Below are positions 27,109 to 37,079 of a stretch of DNA of 64,000 nucleotides, piece by piece. The notes under the pieces were generated by a model. The model was not told where the DNA came from, ran no database searches, and saw only the letters and a program-made list of their open reading frames with translations. The stretch is from Paenibacillus sp. 1_12. Lineage in GTDB: Bacteria; Bacillota; Bacilli; Paenibacillales; NBRC-103111. A program made the position numbers and the translations under genes. Positions within the stretch are counted from its first letter, which is position 1. Each line of letters starts with the position of its first letter. The DNA is taken from NCBI RefSeq assembly GCF_900114475.1, contig NZ_FOTE01000013.1, positions 103,705 to 167,704 on the forward strand, in the 5' to 3' direction.

Positions 27109-27444
27109 GCTCAACTCTCTCCTCTTCATTAAAAGATCTTTGCGCTCGGTCCTTAATCGCTGAATCTTCCCCGAAAGGGGATATAGAGAGAAACATAGCA
27201 TCACCACCTCCATGTCCTAACAAATACGGCACAAGACATTTAATGTAAAAATCCTATACATATACACGAAGGCACCCCACTTGGAAGAGTGGAATGCCTA
27301 TCAGTTATCCCTACCATATCATAGAAGCCTCCCGATGTCGAACCAAGACCATTGTCCATTACGGTATAGATCATGCAGCTTTTGAATTCGTTCTGCCGGT
27401 AGGGGAAGAGATTGTAATTTCGCTACTATGGATGACATTCGGTA

Positions 27445-27479
27445 TTAGTAATTTACTAAGTTTTGGCTTGTGCTATACT
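27445..27479 (+). promoter_or_regulatory. Promoter with overlapping 7-1-7 palindrome upstream of the sensor-AraC gene
   Basis: TTTACT (27452-27457), 16-base spacer, TATACT (27474-27479) with TG one base upstream (extended -10). TTAGTAA-T-TTACTAA (27445-27459) is a perfect inverted repeat covering the -35, a likely operator. The rest of 27214-27444 holds no gene that I can support. Confidence 0.55.
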
Positions 27480-27529
27480 GATATTAATTTAATATCTTTC
27501 ATAGGAAGGAGGCGCTGAATGAATTGAAT

Positions 27530-29815
27530 ATGGGACTATCTAAATATTTTATACGTATGGTGGGGTTCATTCTGCTGCTGGGTACCTTGCCTATCCTGTT
27601 CCTTGGGTTGTTCTCTTACGTGAAATCGACGGCAATTTCAAGGGAACAAGTGATCAAGGGCAATATGAGTATGTTGTTCCAGACAGAGATGCGGGTCGAG
27701 CAGCTGCTCAAAACGGTGGAGAATGCTGTAACACAGCTGCAATCCTCTTCCTTGATTCAGACCATGAAGGATCGGATGCTGACGCAATTCGATTTCCAGT
27801 ATTTTGATGAGCTGTTTTATCAATTGCACCATTTGCAATCCTATGAGAATGGCATTCAAGATGTGACTTTAGTGAACTACCCGCAGGATTGGATTGGAAA
27901 TAACCGAATGTTGACTTCCTTGTCCACCTTGCCGAATAAGGAAAGCATCGATGCCTATATGCAAAGCCGTCAAAATGCATACTGGGCCAGAGAATTACCG
28001 ACTGAATCCATTCCACCAGGCATGAGCACCACAATAGGCATCAATTTCATCAAAAAACTGCCGCTTCAAGTCCAAAATCAGAAGCCTGTCGGACTATTCA
28101 TTGCCAAAATTACAAGTGCAGAGCTGAACAAGATTTTGTCGAACAGCGCAAGCTTAGGAAAAACGATGATCTTGGACGAGGACTATCGTGTCATTGGGAG
28201 CACCAATGATAGTGATGTAGGCAAAAGCCTATGGGGTTACGGCGAAAAGCTGCTGCGTCCCAAAGCGGAGCAGGAAGGATATTTCGAAAGCGAGTTCGAA
28301 GGAGAGGCCTCCGGCGTTACGTTCCTCAAATCGGCGTACAATGGCTGGTCCTACATTTATGTCATTCCGATTAGTGAAATAACCAAAGAATCGAGGGTCA
28401 TCGGATGGATTACGCTGCTGGTCTCGCTCGGGGTTGGATTGATTATACTTGCGACTTCCTTTATCATAGCGCGCAGAATGTACCTTCCCATTAAGCAATT
28501 GGTAGATACGGTTAAAGGACTTCCGAGCAGCAGCACTAACGATGAACACAAATCGGACGAGTTTCAATTTATTGGCGGCCGGTTCGAGAAAATGAAGGAT
28601 ACCCAAGCAAGACTGGAAAACCAAATACAGACGCAGGTTCAATTTCTGCGCGAACTGTTTATTTTCAAGCTGTTCCAAGGAAAAGTCAAGCCGAGCGAGG
28701 TTAACGAAAAACTGAGCTTATACGGTTATTCTGAAAATTGGAAGCGCTTAAACGTGATATCTATCCAGATCGATTCGCTTAAGGATACCCGATATGAAGA
28801 GCGGAATTGGGATCTCCTTCTCTTCGCTATCAGTAATATCGTTTCTGAACTCATTCCAGCGCACCGTCGTTTGAGCCCGATCCAGTTTGATCATTTTCAA
28901 GTCACCATATTAGGGACTGAATCTGAGAACGTTCAGGAAGTGAAAGCTGAACTGTTCGAGATGGCTGATCGGATTCAATCTACTGTCCACAACGTGCTGG
29001 GGCTTGAGATCAGCATTGGCATAAGCAATTGCTACCCGCATATCTCCGATACGCCAAATGCCTATCAGGAAAGCATAGAAGCGTTACGTTACCGGATGCG
29101 ATTGAGCGAAGCTTCTATTCTGCTCCATGAAGACGTTCAATCCGGTGTTAGTCAAACACTTCGATACCCGGAACAGATTGAAGCCGAATTAATCGATGCT
29201 ATCAAACTGACTGATATTGCAAGGGCAGAAGAACTGATTGAAGCGTTTCTGGAATCCGTGTTCAGTGTACAGATGAATTTTCGCGTTCATCAGATGGCAT
29301 TTGTCCGATTATTGGTGGACTTGGATAAGATCGTCCAGCCGTACGGTATTTCGCTCAGCACCATACATGAAGGAAACCACTCTTTGTTTCAGGAGCTGTT
29401 TGAGTTAAAAACGGTAAATGAGCTGAGGGCCTGGCTGCAGGATTCCATTATTAGCAGAATCGTGGGTATCCTTGAGCAGCAGCGCAATTCCCAATACCGT
29501 AGATTGTCCGACCATATGCTGGATCTGATTCATGAGCGTTTCCATACGGATTTAACGCTTGAATCGTGTGCCAAAGCGTTGAATTATCATCCCAATTACC
29601 TCAAACGGGTGTTTCGGGGCGAGCTGGGGATCAATTTCAGCGATTATTTGATCCAGTATCGGATGAATATAGCCAAACAACTGCTGTTAGACTCCGATAT
29701 GAAAATTTCTGAAATCGCTGAAAAGATCGGGTACAGCAGCTCGCAAAATTTCATTCGCAATTTCCGCAAAACGGAAGGAACCACTCCCGGACAATTCCGG
29801 GAGAATGCTATTTAA
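27530..29815 (+). CDS. Membrane-bound AraC family regulator (extracellular sensor + HAMP + HTH)
   Basis: About 761 residues. Helix at residues about 10-30 (MVGFILLLGTLPILFLGLFS), Cache-like sensor, second helix (VIGWITLLVSLGVGLIILATSF), HAMP-like linker, and a C-terminal AraC domain (LESCAKALNYHPNYLKRVFR, then ISEIAEKIGYSSSQNFIRNFRK, TPGQFREN). Same architecture as the regulator at 20280-22625 but clearly diverged. Start is ATG 27530 or TTG 27524. The best-placed ATG after the AAGGAGG is at 27519, but it opens a two-codon frame (Met-Asn-stop). Sits upstream of, and codirectional with, the right-hand sugar importer it presumably activates. Confidence 0.9.
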   Translation: MGLSKYFIRMVGFILLLGTLPILFLGLFSYVKSTAISREQVIKGNMSMLFQTEMRVEQLLKTVENAVTQLQSSSLIQTMKDRMLTQFDFQYFDELFYQLHHLQSYENGIQDVTLVNYPQDWIGNNRMLTSLSTLPNKESIDAYMQSRQNAYWARELPTESIPPGMSTTIGINFIKKLPLQVQNQKPVGLFIAKITSAELNKILSNSASLGKTMILDEDYRVIGSTNDSDVGKSLWGYGEKLLRPKAEQEGYFESEFEGEASGVTFLKSAYNGWSYIYVIPISEITKESRVIGWITLLVSLGVGLIILATSFIIARRMYLPIKQLVDTVKGLPSSSTNDEHKSDEFQFIGGRFEKMKDTQARLENQIQTQVQFLRELFIFKLFQGKVKPSEVNEKLSLYGYSENWKRLNVISIQIDSLKDTRYEERNWDLLLFAISNIVSELIPAHRRLSPIQFDHFQVTILGTESENVQEVKAELFEMADRIQSTVHNVLGLEISIGISNCYPHISDTPNAYQESIEALRYRMRLSEASILLHEDVQSGVSQTLRYPEQIEAELIDAIKLTDIARAEELIEAFLESVFSVQMNFRVHQMAFVRLLVDLDKIVQPYGISLSTIHEGNHSLFQELFELKTVNELRAWLQDSIISRIVGILEQQRNSQYRRLSDHMLDLIHERFHTDLTLESCAKALNYHPNYLKRVFRGELGINFSDYLIQYRMNIAKQLLLDSDMKISEIAEKIGYSSSQNFIRNFRKTEGTTPGQFRENAI

Positions 29816-29862
29816 AATCGATTTTCAAGACCTTTATAAATAAAATGATAGTTTACAAGGTC

Positions 29863-29894
29863 AAGGCACACCGTTGTACAGGGGTGCCTTTTTT
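29863..29894 (+). terminator. Rho-independent terminator after the sensor-AraC gene
   Basis: AAGGCAC...GTGCCTTTTTTC with an imperfect inner stem; separates regulator from importer genes. Confidence 0.75.
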
Positions 29895-30112
29895 CATCTC
29901 ACTTGAATGAACATAGATGCCGCTGCTCTTGAAGGTTCCGAAATGCTTATGTCCAGGTTCCGCGAAGAACCTATATGTGTCTATCTGCCGTAAAATCGAA
30001 AACGGGAACGTATTTATGATCTGGCTCCCTAATGAACATCGACGTGAATTTCCTGCTAGGCATATAATCAAAATCATCAAGATTACCCTAATTTAGGGAA
30101 GGAGGTTTTCCA

Positions 30113-31027
30113 TTGCTTCATTCTTCACCACTCATGCGCAGTCTGTATAAGAACCGCCTCATTTATTTAATGATCGCTCCTGGAATTTTCTACTTTTTGG
30201 CGTTTAAGTATTTGCCGATGTTTGGTCTTGTGATCGCTTTCAAAGATTTTCAGCCGTTTCTCGGTGTATGGAACAGCCAGTGGGTCGGCTTCAAGCATTT
30301 TGAATACTTTTTTATGTTGCCTGATTTTTGGATGCTGTTCCGCAATACATTCGTGCTCGCGTTTTACAATCTCGTATTTTTCTTTCCGCTGCCGGTTATT
30401 ATAGCGCTCATGCTGAACGAACTGCGAAGCAATCTGTATAAGAGATTTATTCAATCGATGATTTATGTGCCTCACTTCGTATCGTGGGTCGTCGTCGTCG
30501 GAATCGCCTTTATTTTTCTGACAACGGATGGTGGAATTGTGAACGAACTGCTGGAATCGTTTGGTTTTACCAAAATCAACTTCCTGTTAAACAAAGACTG
30601 GTTCCGGCCGCTTGTCGTTTCGGAAATCATTTGGAAGGAAGTCGGCTGGGGGACGATCCTTTTCCTGGCGGCACTCGCCGGGGTCGACCAACAGCTTTAT
30701 GAGGCGGCCCGCATCGATGGAGCAGGAAGAGCTCGCCAACTGTGGCACATTACACTTCCGGCCATTCGGAGCACCATTGTGATCTTGTTGATCCTGCGGC
30801 TCGGCCAATTTCTCGACACGGGCTTTGAACAGATTTACTTAATGCTGAACCCCATGAACCGCGACATTGGCGAGGTGTTCGATACGTATGTGTATACGAA
30901 TGGCATTCAACAGGGGAAATTCAGCTATACAACCGCAGTCGGATTGTTCAAATCGGTCATCGGGATGGTGCTAGTCATCGGAACCAACTATCTGGCCAAA
31001 AAATTCGGCGAGGAAGGCGTTTATTAA
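30113..31027 (+). CDS. Carbohydrate ABC transporter permease (LplB type)
   Basis: 304 residues, TTG start at 30113 placed 7 bases after GGAGG. Marks: FKYLPMFGLVIAFKDFQPFLG, PHFVSWVVVVGIAFIF, EAA loop YEAARIDGAGRARQLWHITLPAI, and NYLAKKFGEEGVY at the end. Paralogue of the permease at 25197-26171. First gene of the importer operon permease-permease-lipoprotein-glycosidase. Confidence 0.92.
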   Translation: MLHSSPLMRSLYKNRLIYLMIAPGIFYFLAFKYLPMFGLVIAFKDFQPFLGVWNSQWVGFKHFEYFFMLPDFWMLFRNTFVLAFYNLVFFFPLPVIIALMLNELRSNLYKRFIQSMIYVPHFVSWVVVVGIAFIFLTTDGGIVNELLESFGFTKINFLLNKDWFRPLVVSEIIWKEVGWGTILFLAALAGVDQQLYEAARIDGAGRARQLWHITLPAIRSTIVILLILRLGQFLDTGFEQIYLMLNPMNRDIGEVFDTYVYTNGIQQGKFSYTTAVGLFKSVIGMVLVIGTNYLAKKFGEEGVY

Positions 31028-31040
31028 GGAGGGGCTGCGA

Positions 31041-31919
31041 ATGATAAACCGTTCTTTGGGCAACCGTGTGTTTGACACCATCAACGCGGTAACCCTTTTC
31101 ATAGTGGGAATGCTTACTATTATTCCTTTTGTATTGATCATTAGCGGTTCGTTCGCACCAGCGGAAGAGCTGTTGAAAAAGGGAGTCGTTTTCTTTCCTT
31201 CCCGCTTTTCATTTGATGCGTATCGGTATATTTTCTCGACGGACTCTTTGATCCGCAGTATGCTCGTCACCATCTACATTACGGTGGTGGGCACGCTGGT
31301 CAATTTGTTCCTTACTTCCATTACCGCTTATGGACTCGCACGTAAGGATTTACTCGGACGACGGCCGTTCATGCTGCTGATTATATTTACACTGCTGTTC
31401 AATGGCGGGATCATACCTACGTTTCTGGTCGTCAAGTCTTTCGGCTTGTTGGACAGCTACAATTCCTTGATCATTCCTACAGCTATCAGCGCCTTTAATC
31501 TGATTATCCTGAAAAACTTTTTTCAGCAGCTTCCTGAAGGGCTGGAAGAGGCTGCGAAAATAGATGGATGTAACGATTTCGGCATTTTATTCCGGATCGT
31601 GCTGCCTCTGTCCATGCCGGCTTTGGCGACCTTTGCGCTTTTTTATGCGGTAGGTCACTGGAATGCGTTTTTCAATGCGATTTTGTACATTAATGATTCC
31701 AACAAATGGCCAATTCAGGTTCTTTTACGGCAGATTGTCATTATGTCTCAGGGCGGGATAGGCGATTCCGCGCAATTCAACGATCAATTTATTGTACCGC
31801 CCGCGCAGACGGTCAGTATGGCGGTTATTGTCGTCTCGACGATTCCGATCTTATTGGTTTATCCGTTTTTGCAAAAGCACTTCACCAAAGGACTGCTATT
31901 GGGCTCTGTCAAGGGATGA
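31041..31919 (+). CDS. Carbohydrate ABC transporter permease (LplC/YtcP type)
   Basis: 292 residues, six helices, EAA loop LEEAAKIDGCNDFGILFRIVLPLSMPALATF and the C-terminal YPFLQKHFTKGLLLGSVKG. Starts 13 bases after the previous permease behind AAGGAGGGG. Same length and same ending as its paralogue at 24306-25184. Confidence 0.92.
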   Translation: MINRSLGNRVFDTINAVTLFIVGMLTIIPFVLIISGSFAPAEELLKKGVVFFPSRFSFDAYRYIFSTDSLIRSMLVTIYITVVGTLVNLFLTSITAYGLARKDLLGRRPFMLLIIFTLLFNGGIIPTFLVVKSFGLLDSYNSLIIPTAISAFNLIILKNFFQQLPEGLEEAAKIDGCNDFGILFRIVLPLSMPALATFALFYAVGHWNAFFNAILYINDSNKWPIQVLLRQIVIMSQGGIGDSAQFNDQFIVPPAQTVSMAVIVVSTIPILLVYPFLQKHFTKGLLLGSVKG

Positions 31920-31976
31920 TGACTTCCATCAGGAATGTTGATCATAATTTACAAGAAGATAAGGGAGGAAACTGCA

Positions 31977-33494
31977 ATGGGGAAGGACAAGTTGAAAATT
32001 CGTACGATGTATCGCGCAACAACAATTTCGCTTTTGATTACGGTATTGGTTGGATGTAGTGCAGGACAAACGGCAACGGTACAACCGAAGGATGGGGGGG
32101 CAGCCCCAGTCGCTGACACACCGCTGAAGGAATTATCGATCATGACCCAGTATAGTACACCGGAGCCCCCTAAGCCGGATAACGTCGCGCTGGTGGAGAT
32201 GGAGAAGTACACGGGAACGAAGTTGAACATCACATGGGTGCCAAGTACGGCGTACATCGATAAAGTGAATGTCACACTGTCTTCTAATGCGCTGCCCCAG
32301 GTTTTAATGGTAACCGATCACAAGTCTCCTTCCCTGGTCTCTTCGGCCCGTTCGGGCATGTTCTGGGAGGTTGGGCCCTATTTGAAGGACTATCCCAATC
32401 TCAGCAAAAAGCTTCCGGCTGTCACTAAAAACGCTTCGGTTGACGGGAAATTGTACGGAATATATCGCGGTCGCGTGTTAGGTCGTTATGGAGTTGTATA
32501 TCGCAAGGATTGGCTCGATAATTTGGGGCTGAAGGAGCCCAAAACGATCGATGAGTATTATGAGGTACTAAAGGCATTTACAACTATGGACCCTGACAAA
32601 AATGGGAAAAACGATACCGTTGGACTCGTATTGGATAAAGCCAGTCTTGATACCAAAGATTTTTTCACATGGTACGGAGCACCTAACGGTTGGGAATATA
32701 AGGACGGTAAAATCACTCCCGATTTTATGACCAATGAATACTTGGATGCCTTGAACTTTTTGAAAAAGTTGTACAATGAAAAATTGATGAACGTCGATTT
32801 CCCCGTTACCCAAAACTATAAGGATCTCATTAACAAAGGTGTTGCCGGATCATCTATGAGCTGCATGTGCCATGCTTTGGACGGCTCGTTTAATAGTCTG
32901 GCTAAGATTGACACCAACGCCAAGATTGATATCGCCAATACCCTTAAGGGACCTAAAGGGGAACGTGCTGCGGCGAGCTCGGGATTCTTCGGCATGTTTA
33001 TGTTCCCTAAATCAGTCGTAAAAACAGAGGCTGAGCTGAAGAAGATATTGGCTTACTTTGACAAAATCTCCGATGATAAAATGAACTTTTTGCTGGATTG
33101 GGGAATCGAAGGCAGACATTATAAGATGGAAAACGGAAATCCCGTATTTGTCGATGCCAAGCTGTTTGGAGACGAGGTCAACCCGATCAAGCAATTGAAA
33201 ACGTGGGACGGCTCGTCGTATGGCACGGCTACTCCACTAGCCAAAAAGCTGCTGGATTTGTACGCGTTGAACGACAAAATTGTCCAGCACGATCCTACCT
33301 TGCCGCTGATTTCCAATACGTTTACTGAGAGAGGTACAGATCTGAAGAAAATCATTACCGATGCGCAAATCAAATACATTCTCGGAGAATTTAATTTGGA
33401 TGCATGGAACAATGCAATCAGTCAGTGGAAGAAACAAGGCGGAGACAAGGTTATCGAGGAATTTACGGCCGAATATGCGAAACAGAACAAGTAA
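31977..33494 (+). CDS. Sugar ABC transporter substrate-binding lipoprotein (LplA type)
   Basis: 505 residues from ATG 31977, which follows AGGGAGG; a longer frame from 31935 has no SD. Signal peptide with lipobox LVGC, then STPEPPKPDN as in its paralogue at 22743-24278. Later YGIYRGRVLGRYGVVYRKDWLD and DPDKNGKNDTVGL. Delivers an oligosaccharide to the two permeases upstream; the ligand is likely a fragment that the GH106-like enzyme encoded next can cut. Confidence 0.9.
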   Translation: MGKDKLKIRTMYRATTISLLITVLVGCSAGQTATVQPKDGGAAPVADTPLKELSIMTQYSTPEPPKPDNVALVEMEKYTGTKLNITWVPSTAYIDKVNVTLSSNALPQVLMVTDHKSPSLVSSARSGMFWEVGPYLKDYPNLSKKLPAVTKNASVDGKLYGIYRGRVLGRYGVVYRKDWLDNLGLKEPKTIDEYYEVLKAFTTMDPDKNGKNDTVGLVLDKASLDTKDFFTWYGAPNGWEYKDGKITPDFMTNEYLDALNFLKKLYNEKLMNVDFPVTQNYKDLINKGVAGSSMSCMCHALDGSFNSLAKIDTNAKIDIANTLKGPKGERAAASSGFFGMFMFPKSVVKTEAELKKILAYFDKISDDKMNFLLDWGIEGRHYKMENGNPVFVDAKLFGDEVNPIKQLKTWDGSSYGTATPLAKKLLDLYALNDKIVQHDPTLPLISNTFTERGTDLKKIITDAQIKYILGEFNLDAWNNAISQWKKQGGDKVIEEFTAEYAKQNK

Positions 33495-33607
33495 ACACAA
33501 CCCAAATTGATCATAGTGCCGATGAAAACGGAAGCATGGAAGCACTTTTATGCGTCCCAGCTATCGATTCATCGGCACTCCCCATAAGAGAGGAATGAGC
33601 TACCCAT

Positions 33608-36600
33608 ATGAAATTCGAAATCGAGAAGTTTATTAATCCTACGGGAGAGTACCGTATGCATCCGTTTTGGTTTTGGAACGGGGAAATGACCGAGGACGAA
33701 ATTCGGCATCAGTACAATGAAATGGCAGATAAGGGTGTTGGGGGTGTATTCATTTGTGCCCGACAAGGCATAACCATTCCATACTTATCACAAGGCTGGT
33801 TCGATAAAGTCAAATTTGCCGTAGAAGAGGCCAAAAAACGGGATATGTACGTGTGGCTTTACGATGAATACCCGTATCCAAGCGGAATCGCGGGCGGGGA
33901 AGTGACCCTGCAGCATCCCGATGCCAAGCAATATACATTGGAGCACACGACCAAACAGATTAAAGGTGGAATAAGCTTCGCTATGGAGCTGCCGTGGGCG
34001 CGGATTTTATATGCTAAAGCGGTTCCGATCGGCTCGGACGGGGAAAAACGCTGGGATGATGCGGTTGACGTCAGCCCATGGATCGGCAACTACCAGTCGG
34101 AGCAGGTGTTCCAACAGATCGGTCTTACGGCATACACTGATAAGCGATATTTTTCCTACGGCCCCGTGCAAAAAATCGAATGGGCCGTGCCAGAGGGAGA
34201 ATGGGAGCTTATTATCCTGCAGGAGAAAGAAATTGAAGATTTTAAATATTACGGAACCTACGTGGACCCAGCCCACCGTGAGGCGATGGAGACCTTCATT
34301 CGTGTGACTCATGATAGGTTTGCCGAGGAGCTTGGTGAATATTTCGGGACGACGATCAAAGGCATGTTTACAGATGAAACCGGATTTGTAAGCCGAATTC
34401 CGTGGTCACCGCGCATTCCTGAATATTTTAAAGAGAAATATGGCTACGACATCCGCGAGCATTTGCCTGCTCTTTTATACCATGATGCGGAAGATGCTGC
34501 ACGGATTCGCTACGATTTTTTCCAGGCTGCTCACGAACTGCTTTTGGAAAATTATCATAAGCTGATGAGCGATTGGTGCGAAAAGCATGGCCTTAGTTAT
34601 GTGACTGAAGTGCCGTCCATGCGCATGACCACCCAATTATACAGCCATGTCCCTGGGGGCGACACCGCCCATGAGAAGCTGGGAAGATCACTTGAATGGG
34701 TGCTGAACCGTTATGGCGACAACATTCGCGGCAACGCGAAAATGGTTAGCTCGATTGCGCGCCAGCTTGAAAGAGAGCGGAATTTGATCGAATGCTTCCA
34801 CAGCGTGGGCTGGTCGATGACCCTGCAGGACGCCAAGTGGATGATTGACCGCATGGCGGCTCAAGGAACTAACTTTTTCAACCCTCATGCCTTCTTTTAT
34901 ACGCTCGACGGGTTGACCAAGCATGATGCGCCGCCTTCTCAGTTTTTGCAAAATCCGTATTGGCAGCACTTCCGCCAGCTGGGTGATTACACCGGAAGAA
35001 TTAGCTATGTGATGAGCTGCGGTACAGCAGAGGTTCCTGTTGCGGTTTTGTTCCCGATAACGACTTACTGGACGCATATGGGTAATCCGAATCGATTAAC
35101 GTATTGCGGACGAGAAGCTGACGAAAAAACACATTTTGAACAGCTGAAAAAAGAATGGGTCGATATCTGCAATCATCTAACCTTCATTCAAAGAGATTAC
35201 GACCATCTCGATCCGGAGATGCTGGAGCGGGCGAAAGTGGAAAACGGAAAAATCACGCTTGGAGATGCCGAATATTCGGTTCTTATTTTGCCTCCAATAA
35301 CTAATTTGGAGAATAAGGCATGGCATAAAATACGCGAGTTTTTGGATAGTGGCGGCAAAGTCATCAGTGTAGGTCAAATGCCGATTGAAACGATCGAAAA
35401 GGACGCTTCTGTCGAAATAGAGATGAAACGCACATTCGGTTTATTGGATAAGGAATCCCATCATCCAGGGACCTATGTCATTTCAGACAGTGAAGGGAAC
35501 GCTGTGCAGGTTTTAGATGAATTGACCGAGCTGTTGAACGATCTGCTGCCGATCTCTATCCGGCTTCATAGCGAGCGTCCCCATAAGAGCTTTATGCTGC
35601 AAACTCGTAAAGTATCGGAGGACAGCGTTGTAGTCTTTATCAACAATCATGATGGTGAGGAGCATGATGCTTCCTTACAGTTGGATGTCTCCCAAATTTG
35701 GAAAGACGCTGGAATGAATCCGCAAGACGGTGAAGTCGTTTGCCATGAGTTGTCGTTGGACACTGGTGAGGTTGTTTCGCTTAGGGTTGAGCGGGTGGGA
35801 GAAACGTCATTTACGGTGGCGCTGCCATTTGTGCCCTATCAATCGCGGCTTGTTCAATTAACGCGGGGGGAAAGCGCCGGCGCTGCTGAAGTCGGGATGA
35901 ATCCATCAGAGGCACCCGCCAAGCTCGAAATCGCTGCTGCCGGTCAATGGCAGCTTCGTTCAGAACGTAACAACATGGTGCGGTTCGATACCTTTACTAT
36001 CGATATCCAAGGAGAACAAGGTGAGTCATTGTTATTCACTAACGGTAAAGAAGCGAAGGTTCAGGTTAAGACGTTTATCGATCAATGCTCGGATCTGGCA
36101 GCTTACGCGGGAATCCCTGTCGTCATGAAGAGTGAGTATTTCGGAACACCACTGAAAACAACGGTTTCATATCCGCTGAAGGCTATTTACAAGGTGCCTT
36201 TCTATACAGAGGAGCTTCCTCAGGAATGCCGGATTGTTATGGACCGTGGAGCGATATCAGGCGATTGGATCATCCGGGTCAACGATGAAGTACTTAGCAG
36301 CGACAGCTTTCAGCCGTACTTTTTGTACGACTATATGAATATAGCGGTAGACATCCACGAATTCCTGCAGCCAGGCTCCAACGAGATTGTTGTGGAGGTG
36401 AATGTTCAACGGGATTGGGACGGCCTGCTCGAAGCACTTTATTTGGCAGGGGATTTTGGTGTAAAGCATGACCTGAACAAGCAAGTGGTTTTGACCCGTT
36501 CAGTCGAGCAGACGGACACGTTAAAGGGCGGACTGGTCGATGGGTTTCCTTATTATGCGGGAACGCTTCGTTATAGTCGCAAAGTAACGATATCGGAGCT

Positions 36601-36865
36601 GCCCGAAACGCAGACGTTCGAGCTTTCGTTCCACGATTGGGACCCACATTTTCACGATGCCGCCGAGGTGCTCATTAACGGTCAGACGCTCGGTGCGCGA
36701 TCATGGACGCCTTACCTTTGGCACGGTGACCGCTCTATCCTGCGGGAGAGTGACAATGTAATAGAAGTGCGAGTGACCAACACACTGGTCGGGCTGCTGG
36801 AAGGCAAAGTGTTTGATTATGCTACACATTCTCTGCACAGGATTAATGATATGACATCGCTGTAA
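33608..36865 (+). CDS. Large glycoside hydrolase, GH106-like (alpha-L-rhamnosidase type)
   Basis: 1085 residues, no signal peptide, so intracellular. The opening MHPFWFWNGEMTEDEI, VGGVFICARQGITIPYLS and VWLYDEYPYPSGIAGGE match what I know of the GH106-like glycosidases common in Paenibacillus. Conserved acids are in DEYPYPSG, FTDETGF and EVPSMRM. A beta-sandwich, galactose-binding-like region near residues 920-1060 (WDPHFHDAAEVLINGQTLGARSWTPYLW) ends the protein. Placed 113 bases after the binding protein, so it probably degrades the imported saccharide, for example a rhamnose-containing pectin fragment. The exact specificity is an inference. Confidence 0.8.
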   Translation: MKFEIEKFINPTGEYRMHPFWFWNGEMTEDEIRHQYNEMADKGVGGVFICARQGITIPYLSQGWFDKVKFAVEEAKKRDMYVWLYDEYPYPSGIAGGEVTLQHPDAKQYTLEHTTKQIKGGISFAMELPWARILYAKAVPIGSDGEKRWDDAVDVSPWIGNYQSEQVFQQIGLTAYTDKRYFSYGPVQKIEWAVPEGEWELIILQEKEIEDFKYYGTYVDPAHREAMETFIRVTHDRFAEELGEYFGTTIKGMFTDETGFVSRIPWSPRIPEYFKEKYGYDIREHLPALLYHDAEDAARIRYDFFQAAHELLLENYHKLMSDWCEKHGLSYVTEVPSMRMTTQLYSHVPGGDTAHEKLGRSLEWVLNRYGDNIRGNAKMVSSIARQLERERNLIECFHSVGWSMTLQDAKWMIDRMAAQGTNFFNPHAFFYTLDGLTKHDAPPSQFLQNPYWQHFRQLGDYTGRISYVMSCGTAEVPVAVLFPITTYWTHMGNPNRLTYCGREADEKTHFEQLKKEWVDICNHLTFIQRDYDHLDPEMLERAKVENGKITLGDAEYSVLILPPITNLENKAWHKIREFLDSGGKVISVGQMPIETIEKDASVEIEMKRTFGLLDKESHHPGTYVISDSEGNAVQVLDELTELLNDLLPISIRLHSERPHKSFMLQTRKVSEDSVVVFINNHDGEEHDASLQLDVSQIWKDAGMNPQDGEVVCHELSLDTGEVVSLRVERVGETSFTVALPFVPYQSRLVQLTRGESAGAAEVGMNPSEAPAKLEIAAAGQWQLRSERNNMVRFDTFTIDIQGEQGESLLFTNGKEAKVQVKTFIDQCSDLAAYAGIPVVMKSEYFGTPLKTTVSYPLKAIYKVPFYTEELPQECRIVMDRGAISGDWIIRVNDEVLSSDSFQPYFLYDYMNIAVDIHEFLQPGSNEIVVEVNVQRDWDGLLEALYLAGDFGVKHDLNKQVVLTRSVEQTDTLKGGLVDGFPYYAGTLRYSRKVTISELPETQTFELSFHDWDPHFHDAAEVLINGQTLGARSWTPYLWHGDRSILRESDNVIEVRVTNTLVGLLEGKVFDYATHSLHRINDMTSL

Positions 36866-36892
36866 CTCACAGCCATGTCGTCGTTCTTTACG

Positions 36893-36936
36893 AAAAGGAG
36901 CTTTGCCGCTGAAATAAGGTGGCAAGCTCCTTTTTG
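36893..36936 (+). terminator. Rho-independent terminator of the right sugar operon
   Basis: AAAGGAGCTTTGCC...GGCAAGCTCCTTTTT, about 28 bases after the glycosidase stop. Confidence 0.88.
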
Positions 36937-37003
36937 CGTGTACACGGCTGCTGTCCGCGTTATCGTTTATGGTTGTAGGTTATTTGATTTTGGAGTCTTA
37001 TTT

Positions 37004-37034
37004 TTGGACAATTAGTAAATTGTAATTTACAATT
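37004..37034 (+). promoter_or_regulatory. Promoter with 8-1-8 palindromic operator before the GNAT gene
   Basis: TTGGAC (37004-37009), 18-base spacer, TACAAT (37028-37033). AATTGTAA-T-TTACAATT (37018-37034) is a perfect inverted repeat covering the -10. The start site near 37040 means translation must begin downstream of the ATG at 37038. The operator is of the size and A/T-rich style bound by MarR-type repressors. Confidence 0.6.
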
Positions 37035-37079
37035 ATTATGTTCAATAACATGAATCTGTATGAAATGGGAGTGGTGAAT

